Source of the DNA: Megaustenia siamemsis
Taxonomy: Eukaryota; Mollusca; Gastropoda; Stylommatophora; Ariophantidae
NCBI GenBank assembly: GCA_032433765.1
Contig: JAVIAB010000025.1
Coordinates: forward strand, 36,106,782-36,170,781
Direction of reading: 5' to 3'
DNA: 64,000 nucleotides
Shown here piece by piece: positions 55,506-64,000 of the stretch. How positions within the stretch are numbered: the stretch's first letter is position 1; each line of letters opens with the position of its first letter. A program made the translations under genes and the position numbers. The notes below the pieces were generated by a model. The model was not told the DNA's origin, searched no databases, and saw only the letters and a program-made list of their open reading frames with translations.

Positions 55506-58372
55506 ACAGTCAGTTACACTAAAACATGTACTAAAGTCAGTTACACTAAAACATGTACTAAAGTCAGTTACACTAAAACTTGTACTACAGCCAGTTACAC
55601 TAAAACATGTACTACAGCCAGTTACACTAAAACATGTACTAAAGTCAGTTACACTATAACATGTACTACAGCCAGTTACACTAAAATATGTACTAAAGTC
55701 AGTTACACTATAACATGTACTAAAGTCAGTTACACTATAACATGTACTAAAGTCAGTTACACTATAACATGTACTAAAACCAATTACACTATAACATGTA
55801 CTAAAGTCAGTTACACTATAACATGTACTAAAGTCAGTTACACTATGACATGTACTAAAGTCAGTTACACTATAACATGTACTAAAGTCAGTTACACTAT
55901 AACATGTACTAAAGTCAGTTACACTATAACATGTACTAAAAGCAGTTACACTAAAACATGTACTACAGTCAGTTACACTATAACATGTACTAAAGTCAGT
56001 TACACTATAACATGTACTAAAGTCAGTTACATTATAACATGTACTAAAGTCAGTTACACTATAACATGTACTAAAGTCAGTTACACTATAACATGTACTA
56101 AAGTCAGTTACACTATAAGATGTACTAAAACCAATTACACTATAACATGTACTAAAGTCAGTTACACTATAACATGTACTAAAGTCAGTTACACTATAAC
56201 ATGTACTAAAGTCAGTTACACTATAACATGTACTAAAGTCAGTTACACTATAACATGTACTAAAAGCAGTTACACTATAACATGTAATAAAACCAATTAC
56301 ACTATAACATGTACTAAAGTCAGTTACACTATAACATGTACTAAAACCAATTACACTATAACATGTACTAAAGTCAGTTACACTATAACATGTACTAAAG
56401 TCAGTTACACTATAACATGTACTAAAGTCAGTTACACTAAAACATGTACTACAGTCAGTTACACTATAACATGTACTAAAGTCAGTTACACTATAATATG
56501 TACTAAAGTCAGTTACACTAAAACATGTACTAAAGTCAGTTACACTATAACATGTACTAAAGTCAGTTACATTATAACATGTACTAAAGTCAGTTACACT
56601 ATAACTTGTACTAAAGTCAGTTACACTATAACATGTACTAGTCAGTTACACTATAACATGTACTAAAGTCAGTTACAGTATAACATGTACTAAAGTCAGT
56701 TACATTATAACATGTACTAAAGTCAGTTACACTATAACATGTACTAAAGTCAGTTACACTATAACATGTACTAAAGTCAGTTACACTATAACATGTACTA
56801 AAGTCAGTTACACTATAACATGTAATAAAACCAATTACACTATAACATGTACTAAAGTCAGTTACACTATAACATGTACTAAAGTCAGTTACACTATAAC
56901 ATGTACTAAAGTCAGTTACACTATAACATGTACTACAGTCAGTTACACTATAACATGTACTAAAGTCAGTTACACTATAACATGTAATAAAGTCAGTTAC
57001 ACTATAACATGTACTAAAGTCAATTACACTATAACATGTACTAAAGTCAGTTACACTAAAACATGTACTAAAGTCAGTTACACTATAACATGTACTAAAG
57101 TCAGTTACACTATAACATGTACTAAAACCAGTTACACTATAACATGTACTAAAGTCAGTTACACTAAAACATGTACTACAGTCAGTTACACTATAACATG
57201 TACTAAAGTCAGTTACACTATAACATGTACTAAAGTCAGTTACACTAAAACATGTACTATAGTCAGTTATACTATAACATGTACTAAAGTCAGTTATACT
57301 ATAACATGTACTAAAGTCAGTTACACTAAAACATGTACTAAAGTCAGTTATACTATAACATGTACTAAAGTCAGTTACACTAAAACATGTACTAAAGTCA
57401 GTTATAGTATAACATGTACTAAAGTCAGTTACACTAAAACATGTACTAAAGTCAGTTATACTATAACATGTACTAAAGTCAGTTACACTAAAACATGTAC
57501 TAAAGTCAGTTATACTATAACATGTACTAAAACCAATTACACTATAACATGTACTAAAGTCAGTTACACTATAACATGTACTAAAGTCAGTTACACTATA
57601 ACATGTACTACAGTCAGTTACACTATAACATGTACTAAAGTCAGTTACACTATAACATGTAATAAAGTCAGTTACACTATAATATGTACTAAAGTCAATT
57701 ACACTATAACATGTACTAAAGTCAGTTACACTAAAACATGTACTAAAGTCAGTTACACTATAACATGTACTAAAGTCAGTTACACTATAACATGTACTAA
57801 AGTCAGTTACACTATAACATGTACTAAAGTCAGTTACACTATAACATGTACTACAGTCAGTTACACTATAACATGTACTAAAGTCAGTTACACTATAACA
57901 TGTACTAAAACCAATTACACTATAACATGTACTAAAGTCAGTTACACTATAACATGTACTAAAGTCAGTTACACTAAAACATGTACTAAAGTCAGTTACA
58001 CTATAACATGTACTAAAGTCAGTTACACTATAACATGTACTAAAGTCAGTTACACTATAACATGTACTACAGTCAGTTACACTATAACATGTACTAAAGT
58101 CAGTTACACTATAACATGTACTAAAACCAATTACACTATAACATGTACTAAAGTCAGTTACACTATAACATGTACTAAAGTCAGTTACACTAAAACATGT
58201 ACTAAAGTCAGTTACACTATAACATGTACTAAAGTCAGTTACACTATAACATGTACTAAAGTCAGTTACACTATAACATGTACTAAAACCAATTACACTA
58301 TAACATGTACTAAAACCAATTACACTATAACATGTACTAAAACCAATTACACTAAAACATGTACTAAAGTCA
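55506..58372. repeat. 27-bp minisatellite, ~106 copies
   Basis: Core ACTAAAGTCAGTTACACTAT then AACATGT. Highly uniform; the commonest variants are AAACCAATTACAC and ACAGTCAG. The 9-codon length keeps long frames open; not genes. Confidence 0.97.
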
Positions 58373-58552
58373 GTTGCAAGGAATTGGTAGTAAACTTTAC
58401 TTAGAGCTTAGCAGCAGGAGATAATCTCGCCATCAGAAGTCTCGTTCTGCCAAGCATTTCATCAATTTTAATTTTTGACATGCCAGTGTAGTGAGGGACT
58501 CAAAGAAATCAACCCCCTACTGTACACAACCTTAGTGTTCTGAAAACATGCA

Positions 58553-59262
58553 GGCTGAGATTAAACTACAACCCATAATGGTTGAAACTATAGCCTGTAA
58601 AGGTTGAAACTACAACCCACAATGGTTGAAACTATAGCCTGTAATGGTTGAAACTACAACCTGTAATAGTTGAAACTACAACCCATAATAGTTGAAACTA
58701 TAGCCTGTAATGGTTGAGATTAACAACCCATAACGGTTGAAACTATAGCCTGTAATGGTTGAAACTACAACCCACAATGGTTGAAACTATAGCCTGTAAT
58801 GGTTGAAACTACAACCTGTAATAGTTGAAACTACAACCCATAATAGTTGAAACTATAGCCTTTAATGGTTGAAACTACAACCCGTAACGGTTGAAACTAT
58901 AACTTGTAATGGTTGAAACTACAACCTGTAATGGTTTAAACTACAACCTGTAATGGTTGAAATTACAATCTGTAATGGTTGAAACTACAACCTGTAATGG
59001 TTGAAACTACATCCTGTAATTGTTGAAACTAAACCTGTAATGGTTGAAACTACAATCTGTAATGGTTGAAACTACAACCTGTAATGGTTGAAACTACAAT
59101 CTGTAATGGTTGAAACTACAACCTGTAATGGTTGAAACTAAACCTGTAATGGTTGAAACTACAATCTGTAATGGTTGAAACTACAATCTGTAATGGTTTA
59201 AACTACAACCTGTAATGGTTGAAATTACAATCTGTAATGGTTGAAACTACAACCTGCATTGG
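58553..59262. repeat. 22-bp minisatellite, ~31 copies
   Basis: Core GGTTGAAACTACAACCTGTA+AT. The left half is a two-unit alternation (ACAACCCATAATGG / ATAGCCTGTAATGG, about 44-45 bp). GGTTGAAACTACAACC is close to a self-complementary hairpin (GGTTG...CAACC). Confidence 0.93.
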
Positions 59263-59282
59263 TACAATTTCCTGTACTAGAA

Positions 59283-59578
59283 AATGTTGTACAAAAACAT
59301 GTACCAGAATGTTGTACAAAAACATGTACTAGAATGTTGTACAAAAACATGTACCAGAATGTTGTACAAAAACATGTACTAGAATGTTGTACAAAAACAT
59401 GTACCAGAATGTTGTACAAAAACATGTACTAGAATGTTGTACAAAAACATGTACCAGAATGTTGTACAAAAACCAGTACCAGAATGTTGTACAAAAACAT
59501 GTACTAGAATGTTATACAAAAACATGTACCAGAATGTTGTACAAAAACATGTACTATAATGTTATACAAAGGCATGTA
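59283..59578. repeat. 25-bp minisatellite, ~12 copies
   Basis: Core AATGTTGTACAAAAACATGT+ACTAG/ACCAG. The two variants alternate almost strictly, giving a 50-bp higher-order unit. Ends about 35 nt before exon 11. Confidence 0.94.
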
Positions 59579-59612
59579 TTGTTGTGAAGAAACCAGCTCT
59601 TGTATTCTGCAG

Positions 59613-59726
59613 GTTAAATTTGGTGAGTCTGCCACTAAGACAATGGAGTCCATATTCTCACATGTCAGCTTCTTCATGGAAACATTTCAACAAGCTGCCA
59701 GTACAATGAAGCCGAGCATTCCATGA
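59613..59726 (+). CDS. formin exon 11, terminal, end of FH2
   Basis: Acceptor TTGTATTCTGCAG, phase 0 in, TGA at 59724-59726. Encodes VKFGESATKTMESIFSHVSF then FMETFQQAASTMKPSIP. VKFGE corresponds to the FH2 terminal Y/F-FGE motif, and SIFSHVSFFMETFQQA to the last FH2 helix (FF.IF..F...F..A). The protein ends just after FH2, lacking the basic DAD tail of Diaphanous-type formins. I saw no clear AATAAA in the following 200 nt. Confidence 0.86.
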   Translation, partial: VKFGESATKTMESIFSHVSFFMETFQQAASTMKPSIP

Positions 59727-59929
59727 AAACAAGTTTACCTTCCATTTGTACGTTTATCACTTATTGTTTTCTTTCCTTCTGCTACCCTTTTGGGGGTTTG
59801 AAACATCAACACTGATTTCTGCAATTTAATTCATGATGGTTGATGGCTCCTCCAAGGAAGTAGAGAACGTGCCATCACATAGCTCAGAATTTGTTTTCAT
59901 TATATTTATAATGAATACCTGGGGTGAAG

Positions 59930-62090
59930 TGGTTATGATAGTGTTTGATTACAGGGGTGAAGTGGTTATGATAGTGTGTGAATACTGGGGTTAAGTTGGT
60001 TATGATGGTGTGTGAAAACTGGGGTAAGGTGGTTATGATAGTGTGTGAATACTGGGGTAAGGTGGTTATGATAGTGTGTGAATACTGGGGTAAGTTGGTT
60101 ATGATAGTGTGTGAATACTGGGATAAGGTGGTTATGATAGTGTGTGAATACTGGGGTAAGTTGGTTATGATAGTGTGTGAATACTGGGGTAAGGTGGTTA
60201 TGATAGTGTGTGAATACTGGGGTAAGTTGGTTATGATGGTGTGTGAAAACTGGGGTAAGGTGGTTATGATAGTGTGTGAATACTGGGGTTAAGTTGGTTA
60301 TGATGGTGTGTGAAAACTGGGGTAAGGTGGTTATGATAGTGTGTGAATACTGGGGTAAGGTGGTTATGATAGTGTGTGAATACTGGGGTAAGTTGGTTAT
60401 GATAGTGTGTGAATACTGGGGTAAGGTGGTTATGATAGTGTGTGAATACTGGGGTAAGTTGGTTATGATAGTGTGTGAATACTGGGGTAAGGTGGTTATA
60501 ATAGTGTGTGAATACTGGGTTAAGGTGGTTATGATAGTGTGTGAATACTGGGGTAAGTTGGTTATGATGGTGTGTGAAAAATGAGGTAAGGTGGTTATGA
60601 TGTGAGTGAATACTGGGGTAAATTGGTTATGATGGTGTGTGAAAAATGAGGTAAGGTGGTTATGATAGTGTGTGAATACTGGGGTAAATTGGTTATGATG
60701 GTGTGTGAAAACTGGGGTAGGGTGGTTATGATAGTGTGTGAATACTGGGGTAAGGTGGTTATGATAGTGTGTGAATACTGGGGTAAGTTGGTTATGATAG
60801 TGTGTGAATACTGGGGTAAGGTGGTTATAATAGTGTGTGAATACTGGGTTAAGGTGGTTATGGTAGTGTGTGAATACTGGGGTAAATTGGTTATGATGGT
60901 GTGTGAAAAATGAGGTAAGGTGGTTATGATAGTGTGTGAATACTGGGGTAAGTTGGTTATGATGGTGTGTGAAAAATGAGGTAAGGTGGTTATGATATTG
61001 TGTGAATACTGGGGTATGTTGGTTATGATGGTGTGTGAAAAATGAGGTAAGGTGGTTATGATAGTGTGTGAATACTGGGGTAAATTGGTTATGATGGTGT
61101 GTGAAAACTTGGGTAGGGTGGTTATGATAGTGTGTGAATACTGGGGTAAGGTGGTTATAACAATCTGTGAATACTGGGGTAGTGTGGTTATGATAGTGTG
61201 TGGATACTGGGGTAATGTGATTATGATAGTGTGTGAATACTGGGGTATGTTGGTTATGATGGTGTGTGAAAAATGAGGTAAGGTGGTTATGATAGTGTGT
61301 GAATACTGGGGTAATGTGATTATGATAGTGTGTGAATACTGGGGTATGGTGGTTATGATAGTGTATGAATACTGGGGTAAATTGGTTATGATGGTGTGTG
61401 AAAAATGAGGTAAGGTGGTTATGATAGTGTGTGAATACTGGGGTATGTTGGTTATGATGGTGTGTGAAAAATGAGGTAAGGTGGTTATGATAGTGTGTGA
61501 ATACTGGGGTAAGTTTGGTTATGATGGTGTGTGAAAACTGGGGTAGGGTGGTTATGATAGTGTGTGAATACTGGGGTAAATTGGTTATGATGGTGTGTGA
61601 AAATGAGGTAAGGTGGTTATGATAGTGTGTGAATACTGGGGTAAGGTGGTTATAACAATCTGTGAATACTGGGGTAGTGTGGTTATGATAGCGTGTGAAT
61701 ACTGGGGTAATGTGGTTATGATAGTGTGTGAATACTGGGGTAAGGTGGTTATAACAATCTGTGAATACTGGGGTAGTGTGGTTATGATAGCGTGTGAATA
61801 CTGGGGTAATGTGGTTATGATAGTGTGTGGATACTGGGGTAATGTGATTATGATAGTGTATGAATACTGGGGTAAGGTGGTTATGATAGTGTATAAATAC
61901 TGGGTAAAGTGGTTATGATAATGTGTGAATACTGGGGTAATGTGGTTATGATAGTGTGTTAATACTGGGGTAAAGTGATTATGATAATGTGTGAATACTG
62001 GGGTAAGGTGGTTATGATAATGTGTGAATACTGGGGTAAGTTGGTTATGATAATTTGTGAATAATGGGGTAAGGTGGTTATGTGGAAATG
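59930..62090 (+). repeat. 33-bp minisatellite downstream of the gene, ~64 copies
   Basis: Core GGTTATGATAGTGTGTGAAT then ACTGGGGTAAG(G/T)T. Sense-strand donor-like steps GGG|GTAAGT and GGG|GTAAGG recur. Blocks of several variant units recur in the same order (for example around 60000-60290 and 60280-60580), indicating block duplication. Confidence 0.96.
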
Positions 62091-62723
62091 TGTGAAAACT
62101 GTGTCAAGTTAAATGTAGATATGCAGGATGAAATGCCTGAAGTAAGGCAAACGATATCAAATCAGCAGCTACCCTATAAGTTGTTTTCTATTTGCAGAAG
62201 CTCATGTCAACACATAGTGGGGAGAAATCAGAGTGTGAGTAATGTGCGGGTATGATGGCGACATCCTGGTACTCTGAATGATCAATTAGACCTCTTGGAT
62301 GGTTGTCCATTTGTAGACTGCAGAACATGATCCATAAACATGGTCAACTCTCACCTGACATGAAGCACGTGTCACCACCAAGAGATTAAAGTGGATCCAT
62401 GATAATGAGAAATGCATATAAATGGGTTTTTTTTTTAATTCTTTGATCAAATAATGAATTTAACAGAATTTATTTTTCTCTTTAATGAAGTAATGAGCTT
62501 AATATACCTAGCAGATGCATTGTCCATGAATGATTGTATACACAATATGTAGATGATGTCATTGTTTTTCATCGTTGAGGGTACAGTATAAGGGAGAGTA
62601 ATTAATATAATGTGTGGAGGGAGCACATTGTCCGTGGATGATAGCATCAAATGTCATTCATTTGTTGTGTTCTATTGTTGCGGGTCAAGAGTAAAGAGAT
62701 ATGAGTGGTAATTGAGGGGAGAA
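62091..62723. other. unique island between the last two arrays
   Basis: Holds the weak exon candidate at 62198-62242. Otherwise A/T-rich with no recognised gene. Confidence 0.5.
62198..62242 (+). other. possible downstream 3' exon (weak)
   Basis: A good acceptor (TTTTCTATTTGCAG) opens a short frame KLMSTHSGEKSECE ending in TAA, in a 600-bp non-repetitive island between two arrays. It could be an alternative terminal exon, part of another gene, or chance. I found no donor in exon 11 that joins it in frame. Confidence 0.2.
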
Positions 62724-64000
62724 GTATAGTCAGGAGACAATATCAGCTGTGAATATAGTCAGGAGACAATATCAGCTGTGAATATAGTCAGGAGAAAATA
62801 TCAGCTGTGAATATAGTCAGGAGAAAATATCAGCTGTGAATATAGTCAGGAGACAATATCAGCTGTGAATATAGTCAGGAGACAATATCAGCTGCGAATA
62901 TAGTCAGGAGACAATATCAGCTGTGAATATAGTCAGGAGAAAATATCAGCTGTGAATATAATCAGGAGACAATTTCAGCTGTGAATATAGTCAGGAGACA
63001 ATATCAGCTGTGAATATAGTCAGGAGAAAATATCAGCTGTGAATATAGTCAGGAGAAAATATCAGCTGTGAATATAGTCAGGAGACAATATCAGCTGTGA
63101 ATATAGTCAGGAGAAAATATCAGCTGTGAATATAGTCAGGAGACAATATCAGCTGTGAATATAGTCAAGAGACAATATCAGCTGTGAATATAGTCAGGAG
63201 ACAATATCAGCTGTGAATATAGTCAGGAGACAATATTAGCTGTGAATATAGTCAGGAGACAATATCAGCAGTGAATATAGTCAGGAGACAGTATCAGCTG
63301 TGAATATAGTCAGGAGAAAATATCAGCTGTGAATATAGTCAGGAGACAATATCAGCTGTAAATATAGTCAGGAGACAATATCAGCTGTGAATATAGTCAG
63401 GAGACAATATCAGATGTAAATATAGTCAGGAGACAATATCAGCTGTAAATATAGTAAGGAGAGAATATCAGCTGTGAATATAGTCAGGAGAGAATATCAG
63501 CTGTGAATATAGTCAGGAGACAATATCAACTGTAAATATAGTCAGGAGACAATATCAGCTGTAAATATAGTCAGGAGACAATATCAGCTGTGAATATAAT
63601 CAGGAGACAATTTCAGCTGTGAATATAGTCAGGAGACAATATCAGCTGTGAATATAGTCAGGAGAAAATATCAGCTGTGAATATAGTCAGGAGAAAATAT
63701 CAGCTGTGAATATAGTCAGGAGACAATATCAGCTGTGAATATAGTCAGGAGAAAATATCAGCTGTGAATATAGTCAGGAGACAATATCAGCTGTGAATAT
63801 AGTCAAGAGACAATATCAGCTGTGAATATAGTCAGGAGACAATATCAGCTGTGAATATAGTCAGGAGACAATATTAGCTGTGAATATAGTCAGGAGACAA
63901 TATCAGCAGTGAATATAGTCAGGAGACAGTATCAGCTGTGAATATAGTCAGGAGAAAATATCAGCTGTGAATATAGTCAGGAGACAATATCAGCTGTAAA
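62724..64000. repeat. 29-bp minisatellite, ~44 copies, cut by window end
   Basis: Core CAGGAGACAATATCAGCTGT+GAATATAGT. A 638-bp block (22 units) is duplicated: the variant series starting at 62957 repeats from 63595 to the window end with the same rare variants (AATTTCAGC, GTCAAGAG, ATATTAGC, TCAGCAGT) in the same order. Confidence 0.97.

Larger units (their letters stand above)
14158..59726 (+). other. FH2-domain formin gene, 11 supported exons
   Basis: Gene-level entry. Formins nucleate and processively elongate unbranched actin filaments: FH1 poly-proline binds profilin-actin and the dimeric FH2 ring caps the barbed end. Exons at 14158-14289, 17161-17198, 21279-22002, 23772-23880, 32500-32665, 38764-38941, 42601-42753, 47469-47631, 51282-51385, 53457-53540 and 59613-59726 all have AG/GT borders and their phases agree at every junction, giving 1965 nt (654 codons plus TGA). 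FH2 landmarks in order are RLKQVHWIKV (lasso Trp), LDLEALEREF, LIDAKRAQNLGIL, the acidic-helix start YQPTNEDREM, FMLKLCQIPNLSLRI, LEYLLAIGNYMNG and LVKFGE. It stops right after FH2, so no DAD or C-terminal tail is visible. The N-terminus is incomplete. Subfamily (delphilin-, DAAM-, FMN- or FHDC1-like) is not assignable by eye. Introns are almost entirely minisatellite plus transposons. Confidence 0.88.

Noticed and set aside
1..64000. Assembly artefact as the explanation for all arrays
   Set aside because: Private arrays with graded variants, transposons with target-site duplications inside arrays, and an intact exon chain argue for real sequence. Individual copy numbers may still be wrong.

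Overview
This is a eukaryotic, animal-type window dominated by tandem repeats. By my rough tally about two thirds of the 64 kb lies in some 38 separate minisatellite arrays with units of 14 to about 90 bp. Non-LTR retrotransposons (an RTE-like family, an I-like family with RNase H, and CR1/RTE-like relatives) and tRNA-derived SINEs are interspersed. This mix fits an invertebrate, perhaps a mollusc or other lophotrochozoan, but the species cannot be read from the sequence. No prokaryotic operons, phage or CRISPR arrays are present.

The one host gene I can support is a plus-strand FH2-domain formin (actin nucleator). Eleven exons between 14158 and 59726 join with matching splice phases to about 654 codons: a linker rich in charged and Ser residues, a short poly-proline FH1, and an FH2 domain that ends at a stop in 59724-59726. 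Two weaker candidate exons lie upstream (5753-5850 and 6430-6454). The gene's 5' end is not identified. Coding sequence is about 2 kb of a 45.6 kb span, and nearly every intron is filled by its own private minisatellite.

Layout: 1-5730, four arrays, two of them related compound GA-repeat minisatellites. 5753-6454, candidate exons around a 0.55 kb C/T tract. 6497-12760, a 38-bp array split by an I-like LINE, then a near full-length RTE-like element (minus strand) and a SINE. 12947-22002, exons 1-3 with arrays, a degenerate exon copy, a LINE fragment and a SINE. 22160-33470, exons 4 and 5 around an 8 kb, 39-bp array. 33786-38650, a LINE nested in a LINE, both inside a 32-bp array. 38764-59726, exons 6-11 with arrays, SINEs and RTE fragments. 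59930-64000, two more arrays downstream of the gene; the last runs off the window.

The most striking pattern is that several arrays contain splice junctions. Exon 4 is preceded by an array copying its own acceptor and exon start, and followed by roughly 200 copies of its own exon end plus 5' splice site. Exon 9 is followed by about 11 copies of its exon end plus donor, and exon 10 is preceded by copies of its acceptor. The intron before exon 8 carries about 97 units, most with ATACTTACCT, identical to the first ten bases of U1 snRNA. The intron after exon 8 carries dozens of GAG|GTGAGTG donor consensus sites. I did not expect this from the known families and it is the main candidate for something new.
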